Source of the DNA: Hippophae tibetana
Taxonomy: Eukaryota; Streptophyta; Magnoliopsida; Rosales; Elaeagnaceae
Assembly: GCA_037013495.1 (NCBI GenBank)
Contig: CM072807.1
Location: 13,581,001-13,645,000 of the forward strand
Length of the DNA stretch: 64,000 nt
Direction: 5' to 3'
Shown here: in pieces, positions 34,690 to 46,003 of the stretch
Numbering within the stretch: position 1 is the first letter of the stretch
Layout: each line of letters opens with the position of its first letter
The notes under the pieces: model-generated
What the model saw: the letters and a program-made list of their open reading frames with translations, nothing else
Told to the model about the DNA's origin: nothing
Database searches by the model: none
Translations under genes and position numbers: made by a program

Positions 34690-37600
34690 TCAGATTTGCA
34701 AAATGTTAATAAAGTCCATACAATGTTTGAAATTGATTGTCGTTATCACCTTAGTCATCATATCTGCGGGATTCTTAGTAGTATTGATCTTCTGAACTAT
34801 TACTCTACCTTCTTCAATAATCTCTCGTATGTAATGATAACGAACATCAATGTGCTTTGTACGTGCATGGTAGACTTGGTTCTTTGCTATATGAATAGCA
34901 ATCTGACTATCACAAAACACCTTAATATGTTTTTGACCAACTCCCAAGTCTTCGAGCAAACCTCGTAACCAAATAGATTCCTTCACAGCCTCTGTAGTAG
35001 ACAAAGCAATTGTGGACTACAAAGTATACTTCCAACTAACTGGTGCTCTAGCAAGAGTAAGCATATAACCATTAGTTGAGTGATGCTTATCTAAATCTTC
35101 TGCATAGTCGGAAGCACAATATCTGACTGCACATTGACCAATGACATTATCCTACTGAAATACTAAACCAACATCTATAGTATTTATAATATATCGTAGA
35201 ATCTATTTCATAGCCAACCAATTTCCTTTACCAGGATCATGCATGTACCTACTTACAGCACCAACCGCATGTGAAATTTCAGGTCTTATACATACCATTG
35301 CATACATCAAGCTACCAACCATATTTTCATATGGTACCTTTGCCATATATTCTCGTTCTGCATCATTCTTAGGAGATAATTGAGCACTAAGCTTGAATTG
35401 AGGAACTAGCGGAGTACTTACAGGTTTTGTCTGTTCATTCATACCAAAATGTTGTAGTATTCAAATATTGACTCTGGGTCAAACTAAGTTTCCCATTCTT
35501 CCTGTCTCTGCTTATCTCCATACTAAGAATCTTCTTGGCTTCTCCCAAATCTTTCATCTCAAACTCCTGACTTAGTTGAGCCTTCAACTTCTCAATTTCT
35601 ACTTGGCTCTTCGATGCAATCAATATATCATCGACGTACAATAGGAGATAGATGAAAGACTCATCTTTAGCTTGCAAAAATACACACAATGATCATGTGT
35701 GCTTTTGGTGTACTTCTGCTTCAACATAAACTGATCAAATTGTTTTTACCACTGCCTTAGAGATTGCTTCAATTCATACAATTATTTGTTCAGCTTACAA
35801 ACCTAATTCTCTTTACCAGTAACATTAAACCTTTCTGGCTGAGACATATATATTTCCTCTTCTAAGTCACTATGTAAAAACACAGTTTTCACATCAAGTT
35901 GAAGTAGTTCCAAATCGAACTATGCTACGAAATCAACCAAAATTCTAATGGATGAATTTTTTACAACTGGAGAAAATACCTCATTATAATCTATTCTCTT
36001 CTTCTAAGTGTAGACCTTAGGCATCAACCTTGCTTTGTAATGAATACCATATTTGTTAGGAAATCCCTTTTTCTTTGCATATACCCATTTGTAGCCAATT
36101 TCCTTCTTGCCCTTAGGTAGTTGTGTCAACTTCTATGTTTTATTCTTTTGAAGGGACAGAAGTTCTTCATCCATGGCTTACTTCCATATTTCAGCTTCAG
36201 GGCTTCTGATTGCTTCTTTATATATGAAAGGAACATCATCATGCATAACTGAAAGGGCACAGGCCACAGTATTCTTAAAGTGAGTAGGTAGGTCTTCAAA
36301 ATCCTTGTATTGAGTAGACACCTTGACATTTTGTCATCGTGGCCTATCAACTATAGTTTCTTCTTGTTGCTGTGGAGGTTCTTGGGTTAAAATCTCTTCA
36401 TTTGATTCATCTTCTGTCAATGGAGGATCAGCTTGTCTTATCTTCACTAACTGGATTAACAATTCTACTTTGAAACTCCACTTGCTTCGGAGTTTGCTCC
36501 ACCTACTCTAAAGTGCCATCAATATTCTCAGTTACCTTTCTCAACAAGGCAGATTCTTCAAAGGTAACATCTCTATTAAAGATTATCTTTTTTTTAATTT
36601 CAAGGCATCATAGTCGATATCCCTTAGAACCAGAAGGGATCCCTAAAAAAATAAATTTCTTGGCTCTTGGGTCCAACTTTGATTATGTTATATGGTAGTA
36701 TGCAATTGAACCAAACACATGTAAGAAATTGTAATCTCCAACATGTTTTCCAAACCATACCACCGTAGGCGCTTTTCCTTTAAGAGTAGACGATGGTAGA
36801 TGGTTGACGAGATGACATGCATATGTCACAACCTCACCCCAATATTGCTTACCTAACCCAGCATTTGACAACATACACTAAACCTTCTCTAGCAAAGTTT
36901 GGTTCATACATTCTGCAACTATGTTCTGTTATGGTGTTTTTCGAATAATGAAGTGTCATACTATCCCCCTTCTTTATAAAATTTCATAAATGGATCGTTT
37001 GTGTACTCAGTGCCATTATCAGACCTCAGACGCTTGATCTTTTTACCATTCTGAGTCTCGATCATCTTATTCCACTTGAGAAAAATTCCCAACACTTCAT
37101 CCTTCTTCTTCAAAAAATACACCCAAACTCTTTTGGAGAAGTCAGCAACGAAAGTGACATAATAATGTTTTCCACTTATGGATGGAGTTCTTGTTGGCCC
37201 CCATACATCAGTATGGATGTAATCCAAAATGCCATTTGTATTATAGAGAGTAGTGCCAAAGCTTACTCTTTTCTGCTTCCTTAATACACAATGCTCATAG
37301 AATTCCAACTTGTCTATTTTCGCACCTTTTAATAGGCCTTACTTTACCAGAATCTGTAAAGATTTTTCACCAACATGTCCCAAAGGCATATGACACTTGG
37401 TAGTTTTTGAATCTCTTTCTTCCTCGAAAACTATTATTGATGCTATTCCAATAACCGTACTACCAAGGTAGTAATGCAAGTTATTCTTTCGAACACCTTT
37501 CATCGCTACAAGTGCTCCAAAAGTAATCTTCAATGCCTCATTTTGTAGGGTCACAGTGAAGCCTTTTGATTATAAGACTCCCACATTAATGAGATTCTTC

Positions 37601-38668
37601 TTCATATCTGGAACATAATGAACATCTGTCAAGACCCTGGTTGAACCATCTTGATTCTTTAAACGAATTGTACCGATCCCCAAAACTTTGCATGGATAAT
37701 CATTACCCATGAAAAAAAACTCCATCGTCTAGTTCTTCAAAGTTAAAGAACCACTCCTTATTAGGAGACATATGGAAGGTACACGTTGAATGAAAAATCC
37801 AATCACTAGGATGAGATGCTATTGACGAACCAACCAATGCAAAATCTAAATTTGAATTACTTTCAGCTACACATGCATCAGACTGTACAACTTTTCGTTT
37901 CTTCTATAGCTTCAGAAGTTTTTCCTCCAATGGCCTTTCTCATGAAAAAAGTAACAATCTTCTTTACCAAGCTTTTCTTTTGATAGAGATCTAACTTTCC
38001 TTCCTTTCTATTATATTTATGGACGTCCTCTTACAGACAGTGCCTCTGGTGCTTCATTCCTGCTTTCTTTTTTATCTTTCTTTCTAATTTCATAACTATA
38101 CAAAGCAGTACAAACTTCCTCAAAAGACACTTATCCTTCCCAATGAGTAAGCTCGTAATAAGGTGATCAAACTCATCAGGGAGGGAAGTTAACAACATCA
38201 AGGCTAAATCTTCATCTTTAAAAGTTTCATCCATATTTAACAAATCTGCTACTAATCGATTAAAAGCAATAATGTGGAAGATATTCAAAACGGAACAACT
38301 TCTTCTTCAAATAGAGTCGATTCTATCCATTCTTCATAAACTTGTTCTCCAATACCTTCCACAACTTACTTGCAGATGTCTCCTTCATGAACGTGTACTT
38401 TTGTTCTCTTGAGAGATACGAACGGATTGTACCATATGCCAATCGGTTGATATTTTTCCACTTTACTTCATCTGCTCCATCTGGTTTCTCTTCTTCAATG
38501 GCGATGTATAGACCTTGTTGAAATAGAGCATCTAGAACTTATCCTTGCCACATGCCGAAATGATCGGTTCCATCAAACTTCGCCACCTCAAACCTTGCAT
38601 TCATAACCAGTGTTCTGTCTGATGTGGATGATTGGCTTTTGTTTGAAAGAAATTTTTCTTCCACCATT
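34690..38668 (-). pseudogene. Copia Gag-Pol remnants
   Basis: Gag begins MVEEKFLSNKSQSST..ARFEVAKFDGTDHFGMW near 38668-38540 and breaks soon after. Integrase has HTDVWGPTRTPSISGKHYYV and RLRSDNGTEYTND (36961-37308). Reverse transcriptase shows LLYVDDILIASKSQ (about 35620-35645). RNase H ends MSTTEA..RTKHIDVRYHYIRE (34690-35004) and lacks several residues after STTEA. Many stops separate the open parts. Confidence 0.9.
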
Positions 38669-38676
38669 TATTCAGA

Positions 38677-38963
38677 TATATTTTCCCTATTCTAAGTAGT
38701 TACTATTCACTTATGATTTAAATGAATAGAACTTAAACTAACCCGATAAAATAATGCTAAATGGATTAACTCTAAAATTACAACTAATTGGGAAAAATTG
38801 AACTAATCAATTACCCTTACAAAAGAGTGTAAGATTTACAAATTTTAGAATGTTTTACAAATGGTGAAGGAAGGCTTTATTTATAGCTCCAAATCTAACA
38901 CCCATCTTTATTCCTAACCAATGTGAAACTTTTCTAATTTGTTCACTAAGGAGCTGTATAACA
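38677..38963 (-). repeat. 5' LTR of decayed copia (internally deleted)
   Basis: Same ends as 34200-34616 but lacks the region from about tgttggaaatata to the atctccagatgg block. Confidence 0.82.
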
Positions 38964-39990
38964 GTTTCTATCAATTTTCATTTATAACACTGGTGAAGTA
39001 CTCCAAAATGGTTCCAATTGTAAGCCTTTTTTTTCTCCCCTTCTTTTTTCCTTTTGGGGGGGTGTAGGTGGGGGGTGACGTGGTTGTCCCTTATGAAGGA
39101 ACTTAACGGAGGATAGTCCAAAAATGTAGTTCAGTTAGACTTGTTTACAATCAATAATACATCAAGAAACGAAACTATTTGAATCCGGACGTAGCTTTGC
39201 TTATATATTGTAGGAATTAAGTAGCTATTGGAGTATTATCTGAGTTGGATAATATTTTATTTCTCTACACTTGACCTGCATAATACTCTACTTCTATACA
39301 GTTCGAGCAATACATATTTCCCAATTCAAAATTGGGTGTAATTCATATATTCTATTCTTACTTGGTTGCCCTGATCTTCTTGTATGTTCAGGGAAGTAAG
39401 TATCTACCTTCCATAGTTAGGTACCCCTCTCATAAGGCAATCGTTAAGTTTTATCTGGATTTCTTTCTCTCTAATTCATATGTGTTTGGTCAATGATGTG
39501 GGGTTTTTACATTAATAGTATCTTAATTCTATTTTTGGTATCTTTTTTTACCTTTATTATTAATTTATATCTTAGTGATACCTACATTTTAAAAAAACAA
39601 GGTTCAAATTCGATACAATTTTCCAATGTGACAAGCACATGTTATTTTAATTAAGAGTATTTTTGGTATTTTCGTCTCTTCTGCCATTTTTAAGTCCTTA
39701 AATACAGATTTTAATATTTTTAACTCATTTTACTTCCTTTTCAATCTCTCATCTTCCTTTAAAGATTACCCACACTAATCGTTGCTTACTTACTGTGAAG
39801 AAATTAAATTCCAAAAATCATAAATTTTTACAATAAATAATATAATTCAATACGCAAAATATCAACTATTATACAATTTTCAAATATCAAAATTGAATAA
39901 AGGAGGCATAACTAATATAGAAGTAGAAAGAAATACCTATAAAAGTTGTTTAAGAACTCAAGATCTAGCTGGTGACAACCAATACACCAG
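38964..39990. other. Intergenic stretch, nothing recognised
   Basis: Roughly 1 kb of AT-rich sequence with a G-rich patch at about 39056-39078. No open frame, repeat pair or RNA gene was recognised. Confidence 0.5.
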
Positions 39991-40165
39991 TTGGAAACAA
40001 CCAATAATGGAATGGTGGGAAGCCATAAGTTGTCCAAGAACATGATCTCTAATAATTATGTTTATTTCAATTATTACATTTTCCATTTTTTTTGTATAAA
40101 TTAGATGTAAACATTCGTTTATATACACAATAAAATCATTTTTTACATGGTATCAGAGCTCAGGA
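39991..40165 (+). mobile_element. LTR end and primer binding site of a copia fragment
   Basis: A TGGTATCAGAGCTC primer site at 40148-40161 directly follows an ACA end at 40147. The upstream AT-rich text with a poly-A-signal-like aataaaat is LTR-like. The start of the LTR and the rest of the element are not identified; the sequence beyond 40470 belongs to an element in the other orientation. Confidence 0.65.
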
Positions 40166-40479
40166 AGTAGTTCTATGAAAAACCAGTTCCCACAGTTTTT
40201 TTTTCTTCCTTTCAAGTTTTGTTTCTTTTCAAAACCAATTTCGATTCACAAAAACAATTTCAATTTCATCCTATTATAATATCCAAAAAAATCTTAGTAA
40301 TCTGCAATTTTTTTCAAGCCAAAACAAAAACCCACGTGCTCACACGCGCCATGTCTGAGGTCTATTCTGGGGAGGATAGTTTCTGTTTCTATTTTAGTGG
40401 TTGCAGTTTTGGCTATTATTGTGATTCTAAGTTTTCATATTTCTTCCTTTAGGTTTCAAGATTGCAGATGAGGATTTCT

Positions 40480-41019
40480 TATTAGTACTGTTGTTTGAGA
40501 CAACGAGTACTTCATCTCTTTGATCTTAAAATTCATTCTTAAAATCTTTCCAAGTAGGAGGTAATTTATCTATAATAACAACTACTTGAAATTATTCATC
40601 TAAAGTTATACCTTCAGAAGTTATTTTGTGTGTTATCTTCTACAGTTCGTGTAATTGAGCTTCCACAGATTTGTCATCAATCATTTGGTACTTCATATAT
40701 CTACTAACAACATACTTCTTAGTTCCAGCTTCCTCAATATCGTACTTCTTTTGAAGAGCATCTCAAATTTTCTTAGTAGACTTACCAGAATTATAATAAT
40801 CATACAAGTCATCAGTTAATTCATTAAGAATAAATTTTTGCATAGAAAATCATTTTCCATCCAGGTGTCTAAATCTTTAGTTGTAGCTTCAGTAGGAGGA
40901 TTAGACAGTGTTGGTTTTTCACTAGTAATAGCATAAGCAACCTTTTTCATGGTTAAGAAAAATAACATTTTTTGTCTCCATCTTTTGTTGAGATCAACAG
41001 TTAACATTTTAGTAGACAT
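40480..41019 (-). pseudogene. Copia Gag (UBN2 type), broken
   Basis: From ATG 41019 the frame reads MSTKMLTVDLNKRWRQKMLF and continues with VAYAITSEKPTL and WMENDFLCKNLFLMN. This is the N-terminal half of a well-known copia Gag. A frame change near 40816 leads into LTDDLYDYYNSGKSTKKI-like text and on to TNFK-type sequence near 40520. The product would be a capsid protein. Confidence 0.85.
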
Positions 41020-41439
41020 GATAGATAGGAAAAACGTCTTAAAATTGTTGAAACAAGTACGTGAAAACAATGTAGGAACAATATTACCGATAACCTTAAA
41101 TGAACTGTTTGGGTTGAGTCGCGAACTAGGTCACTCTCTTTCAAACGTTTCGCAGATCTGCCCAAAATTGTGCAAGCAAACACATCCCTATCGTCCCCAG
41201 GATAAAACAACCCAGAATCTTTGTTGTCTGTCTCAGAATTTCACTGTACTGATAAAGACCGGAATACTACACCTGTAAAATTTCGTTACTCGGAAAACTT
41301 AAAACAATTTAGGATCTTTTCTTTTTCTTTTTCTTTCTGAGAGCTTTTTCTTAGTAAGAGATGTTTGCAAATTGTTGTGATGAAACTGAGAGTTGAGACC
41401 TTCTATTTATAGGTTTGAGAAAATGTGTAATCATTATAA

Positions 41440-41697
41440 CAATAACGGTCATGTTTGAGTAAAGAAAAATAATGACCATTTTCTGAGTAAAGAAAAATAA
41501 CGGTCATTTTCTGAGTAAAGAAGAATAACGGTCATTTTCTGAGTAAAGAAGAATAACGGTCATTTAACGGATATTTTTAAGTAAAGAAAAAATAACGGTA
41601 ATTTTCTGAATAAAGAAAAATAAGAGTCATTTTCTGAGTAAAAAAAATAATGATTATTTTCTAAGTAAAAAGGTAACGACAATTTTCTGAGTTGAAA
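41440..41697 (+). repeat. Minisatellite, about 9 copies of a 30-bp unit
   Basis: The unit is close to aataacggtcattttctgag followed by taaagaa(g/a)a. The central copies are nearly identical and the outer ones are degenerate. It lies in LTR-like DNA of the fragment above. Confidence 0.92.
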
Positions 41698-41952
41698 AGT
41701 ATTTAAAAAAAAATTCTAAAAAATAAAATGCCACCTCACCTTACATAGCCGGTCGGCAACGACGGCACGCGCAAGTGGTATCAAATTTGCCTAGATCTTC
41801 TCCCGTTCCACAAAAGTGGATGCCACTTAGGGCCCAAACCTAATAACCAATCATTTTCTATTTATACATCTCCTAAATGATGTAAAATAGCAACGTTGGA
41901 CAAGGCAAAAAATTGGCATTATTTGTTTTATAAAAATTTACTTTTTTCTCAA

Positions 41953-42265
41953 CAATTATTTTGCACTGGAAAGAAGCATTTGCATTTGCATTCACAGTAA
42001 AACAACAGTCACCCTCATACTGTCCTAATCGCCATAGGACTATGGTATAATTATAATCATATCGATCTATTCAACAGCCTGCGTTGCTTCAGTGTCTCTC
42101 TGTTGGATGTGGGATATGAAGCTCAATTTGTGGACCTAATGTGGGATTGCAGTTTGATTATTTTGTACTGGAAAGAAGCATTTGCATTTGCATTCACGGT
42201 AAAAAAATAGTCACCCTCATACTGTCCTAATCCCCATAGGACTATGGTATAATTATAATCATACC
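41953..42265 (+). repeat. Direct repeat pair, about 110 bp
   Basis: The block actggaaagaagcatttgc..gtataattataatcat occurs at about 41959-42063 and again at about 42157-42261, almost unchanged, with some 95 unrelated bases between. Confidence 0.9.
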
Positions 42266-42437
42266 GAAAATTGATCCTGCAGAAATTATCTTGCCACAAG
42301 CTCTATATGAATCGTGGAATGTAACTGTCCAATTGTGCAGTAACGTTCCTAGGTTCAACTAAATTATGTCATCATGAAGGTACTTCCAGTATTATCATAT
42401 TCATTTAGTTCTTAAGAAGACATAATGTTGCCTACAG

Positions 42438-42517
42438 GTTAGCTGCGGCTGAAGCTGAACTATACTTCAATGCAGTTCCCTTGAAGAAGGACAGGGCTGC
42501 CTCAGAGCTTGTAAATA
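42438..42517 (+). pseudogene. Isolated exon-like segment, unidentified
   Basis: 80 bases open in one frame encode LAAAEAELYFNAVPLKKDRA and a few more residues. They lie between a good acceptor (cctacag) and a good donor (gtaagt). A second possible piece, IDPAEIILPQALYESW, lies upstream at about 42269-42345. I do not recognise the protein. No further exons are seen, so this is probably a gene fragment. Confidence 0.4.
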
Positions 42518-42927
42518 GTAAGTTTTAAGATATTTCTCTGCTTTATTGTGATTTTCATTAGGAATTTTAATTTTGCATTGTTGCTGTGGTTGCCTCAATA
42601 ATTTCTTTCAACATCTTAATTAGGTATGGCGGTAACAATATATAATGTTGTTTTTTGGTGCAAGAGACCGTTAAAATTTAAGATGGCTAGATCGCATTTT
42701 GCAGACGGAGGAAGATTGTAGGCATAATTTGTATTAAATTTTCTGTATCTCTATCAAAGCACTTCAATTTCAAATCAACAAGCATTGAGAAGTTAACATC
42801 AAATTATTTTTGGTCATAAAACTTACACTTGAGGCTACTATATGATCCACATGGTATCTTATAGCAAGCAGTTTAAGCATAAATTTTGTGTCACAAATTT
42901 CAGCCTGTCAAATGTGTGTGAAATGCA

Positions 42928-43143
42928 CTAATGATGGCGAGAGTCGGGTCCACCCGGACTCAGTCGTTGGGGCTGAATTTGACTTCTTAGTTGTCTCTTA
43001 ATGCTAGCTTGAACAGCTTCTTTGGCAATCTTCATTCGTGAATTGCCACCCTTGTTTGATAACGTGACAAAAGACCAAGCTTCATTACTTGAAAATGAAT
43101 GCAAAACCAGGACAAGGCATAGCAAGAATTGCAACCTATTCAT
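42928..43143 (-). CDS. CLE signalling peptide precursor
   Basis: 71 codons from ATG 43143 to TAG 42928. Residues 1-22 are a hydrophobic signal peptide (MNRLQFLLCLVLVLHSF..). A variable middle of about 37 residues follows. The last 12 residues, RLSPGGPDSRHH, are a CLE motif at the extreme C-terminus. Known CLE peptides are cleaved and secreted, and bind CLV1/BAM-type receptor kinases to control meristem, vascular or root growth. The motif is closest to the RLSPGGPDPRHH group (Arabidopsis CLE1-7 type) but has Ser in place of Pro at position 9. The gene has no intron, as is common in the family. A TATA box lies about 65-75 bases upstream. Confidence 0.92.
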   Translation of the reverse strand: MNRLQFLLCLVLVLHSFSSNEAWSFVTLSNKGGNSRMKIAKEAVQASIKRQLRSQIQPQRLSPGGPDSRHH

Positions 43144-43205
43144 TGTAGAGTTATCAAATATATCTCTGAAATCAACCCACTTGACTTGTGGATGAACTCA
43201 ATTTT

Positions 43206-43222
43206 GAGCTATATATATAGAC
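43206..43222 (-). promoter_or_regulatory. TATA box of the CLE gene
   Basis: The minus strand reads GTCTATATATATAGC, about 65-75 bases before the CLE start codon. This is a fitting distance for a short 5' leader. Confidence 0.65.
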
Positions 43223-45084
43223 TTTGTTACACTGCTTTTGTTTTATATGAATGTAAAAGGGAGCAATAGAAATTAGAGAGTATTCAAAATCAAAAATTGA
43301 CAAATTAGACAAAACCCTAAGAATTAAAGTGGATACTCAATAATCCACAAATATGTTCCTCCATTGCTTGGGACTACAGCGCATGTCTTCTACAAAGCAG
43401 TATCAAAATATTCTAAATACAAACCTTAAACAGAGTCGATGAATCTACTTGGCATTTCGATTCATTTGTTCTTCACGTCGCATGTGTCCCTATAAGAAGT
43501 CCTGTAAAAAAGTCAAAAGCTTTGGACTTATTCAGCATGCAACATTTTGTTTAGCTAATAAGCCAAAAGTGAGTGCGTGCTGAGAAGTTTATCATTCTTT
43601 TCTTATTCAATATTTGAATGGTCACAATTTTGTTTTACTGCATATACGGCTTTCTTAGGATTTAAGATGGTATGATAGTTTTTGTCTACTTAGTATTAAC
43701 ATTACTTATGGGGAAATCGATGTCATAGCTTACAAAATTATCCAAACGGTTATCTATAAGGTTAACAATAGATTTTACTTTTCAGTTCAATTTGCAAATT
43801 TTATCGATAATCAAACAGATGAGGTGATACATAAGTTTAAATTAATTTTATTAGAATTTATATCATTTAATTTTCTAGTTATGAAAATAATGATAAATTA
43901 ACAATAAAATATTATCAAGCTATTAAAATGAGATTGAAATACGATTGTTTAAATATAATAAAGTAAAATTTAATATAAAATTATTTAAGAAAAAATCAAT
44001 AATAATAATATTTAAACTGAAATTTATTTAAATATATATTTTAATTTTTAATAAAAATTTATAATCAATAACAAATATTAATATTTTATGATTTTTTTTT
44101 TCATATTAATTGTATTTGCTAAATATTATTGTTTTAATTACTTTTAATAACTTTACAAAAAAAATAAGAATATTTTAATAAATAACTATTAAAATAATAT
44201 ATTTATTTTTAATTAGTCCATTTTTTAATAAATAAAAAAATAAATGACAACATTTACTATGAATAAACTATACAAATAATATAATCTAAAAAAATTAGAT
44301 GTTATTATTTTCTAATCTATATACAAGAAGAGGGAGGGGGGAAGTAAATGGCAGACCGAGACAAGTATTTGAGTACAATGGGTTTTACAACAAAAGCTTG
44401 AATGAGATCGTGGCAAACCATTTAGTCATAAACGGCATTTTCTATTTGTTTGACACTGAATCTGTGTTCAGCAAGCTAAATGTAAAATACTAAAAGTTTA
44501 TGCTATTGGATATCACGATTATCAAATCTTCTTTGTGCACACATGCAAAAAGTGTACCTGTAAAGAGTTCGTTACAACTCATGAAATTAGGCAAATAATA
44601 AAATACTCCCATTAAAATCAACGATAAAAAATAGAAATAAAAAATCCAAATACAATTACATTTTAAAAGATAAAAAAACACATTTCATACCCTTACCATT
44701 AAGATAAGGGTTACACTTAAAAATGCGAGTATGATGAACTCAATCAAGTGATAATGACTTAGTATTCTTACCAAGCAATTGGTTATATCGAAGCACTTTT
44801 TTCTCAAAGCAAGTAAAAGTTGAATGAACGAATTTTTTTTTGGCAACTCTTTGTATTGTATATGTTTGTGCTATATTTGTTCTTGTTGTTTAGTCTTTGT
44901 ATTTTCTGATCCAAAATTACATTTTTAAAAATATTATAATACATTTATATTTAAAATAAAATAAATAATTTATATCAATAAAATAAAAATTGATATATTT
45001 ATAAATATAAAAAGAATTTAGTTAATGAATAATTTTAATTAAAAATAATTTATGTAATTTCGTGTTCATATTATGGGTAATAGG
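43223..45084. other. AT-rich intergenic region
   Basis: Upstream of the CLE gene, so the first part should hold its promoter. From 43700 to 45050 the sequence is extremely AT-rich. A 65-codon open frame at 44299-44493 has no family resemblance. Nothing else was recognised. Confidence 0.5.
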
Positions 45085-45403
45085 TGTTGAATGATTATAT
45101 TGTCACACATCGATTAGGCGTTCGACTGTAGTGTAATTTATAAGTGTGGGTAACTCTTAACTCAATAAGATCTTATTGGTTTGAGTTAGACATTGGGCTT
45201 ATATAACATGGTATCAAAGCTAGGTCCTGAATTCATCGTGTTTTGTGGCCTTTGTTGCCCATGTCTGATGTGAGGGGGGTGTTGAAGGATTATATTGTCC
45301 CACATCGACTAGGCATTCGGGTGTAGTGTAATTTATAAGTGTGAGTAACCTTTAACTCAATGAGATCTTATTGGATTGAGTTAGACCTTGGGCTTATATA
45401 ACA
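45085..45403 (+). mobile_element. TRIM (miniature LTR retrotransposon), 319 bp
   Basis: Two 124-bp LTRs (45085-45208 and 45280-45403) start TGTTGAA and end TATAACA. They enclose only 71 bases. A primer site TGGTATCAAAGC follows the first LTR at 45209. A purine tract GATGTGAGGGGGG precedes the second. The flanks ATAGG and GTAGG are a target duplication with one change. No protein is encoded; mobilisation would need enzymes from other elements. Confidence 0.93.
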
Positions 45404-46003
45404 GTAGGAAAAGCTGAAATTGATGCGCCATAACCACAATTACTATTACTTCTATCTTTTATAACCCATTGTCTGTGTTAATTCATAATTTGATTTCATC
45501 GGTGTTCTTTGAGAAAGTTTGATGAAAACCACCACACTTTGAAGTGGTAAGTAATGTCTTATTTATAGCAATATACATATCATATGAGTTAATTACATAT
45601 GTGAATAAAATGAAAAGTATATACAAGGAAATATCCTAGAATTAAGGTCTAATTGAATTCACATAAGTCAAGCCTCAGAAGAAGGCAAAGTATCCTCAAC
45701 ACCCATTCGTAAGTCGAGCGTCGGATTCGAACAGACGTGAAGCTTGGAACGAAAAAAGTCAAAAAATGGTCGAGGAAGACTTTTGGTGAAGATATCGACA
45801 ACCTACAAGTGAGAGGGAACATACTGAGTGTGAAGTTTGCCAGTAATAACCAGTTCTTGAAGGAAATGATAGTCTAACTCAACATGTTTGGCCCGCTTAT
45901 GAGAAACGGGGTTGGAACTCAAAAAAATGGCACTTTTATTGTCGTATAGAAGAAAAGGCTACTAGGGAGTGGATATCTGTAGAACACGAAGAAGATGCGT
46001 AAC

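Larger units (their letters stand above)
34200..38963 (-). mobile_element. Ty1/copia element, decayed
   Basis: LTR-like repeats lie at 34200-34616 (3' LTR) and 38677-38963 (5' LTR). The second has lost about 125 internal bases. Domain order on the minus strand is Gag, protease, integrase, reverse transcriptase, RNase H. No target duplication could be recognised, and the primer site next to 38677 is degenerate. Stops and deletions are frequent. Confidence 0.87.
40480..41880 (-). mobile_element. Copia fragment: Gag, leader and LTR part
   Basis: The Gag relic (40480-41019) is preceded on the minus strand by a leader (about 41020-41280) and then by AT-rich LTR-like DNA that contains a 30-bp minisatellite (41440-41697). 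No second LTR or Pol is present. The 3' part was lost near 40470, next to a plus-strand copia fragment. Confidence 0.65.

Noticed and set aside
41440-41697. Regular spaced repeats resembling a CRISPR array
   Set aside because: The copies abut without unique spacers, drift gradually and sit in a plant retrotransposon; it is a minisatellite.
44299-44493. 65-codon open frame with a basic N-terminus
   Set aside because: No family resemblance, no signal peptide, isolated in AT-rich DNA.
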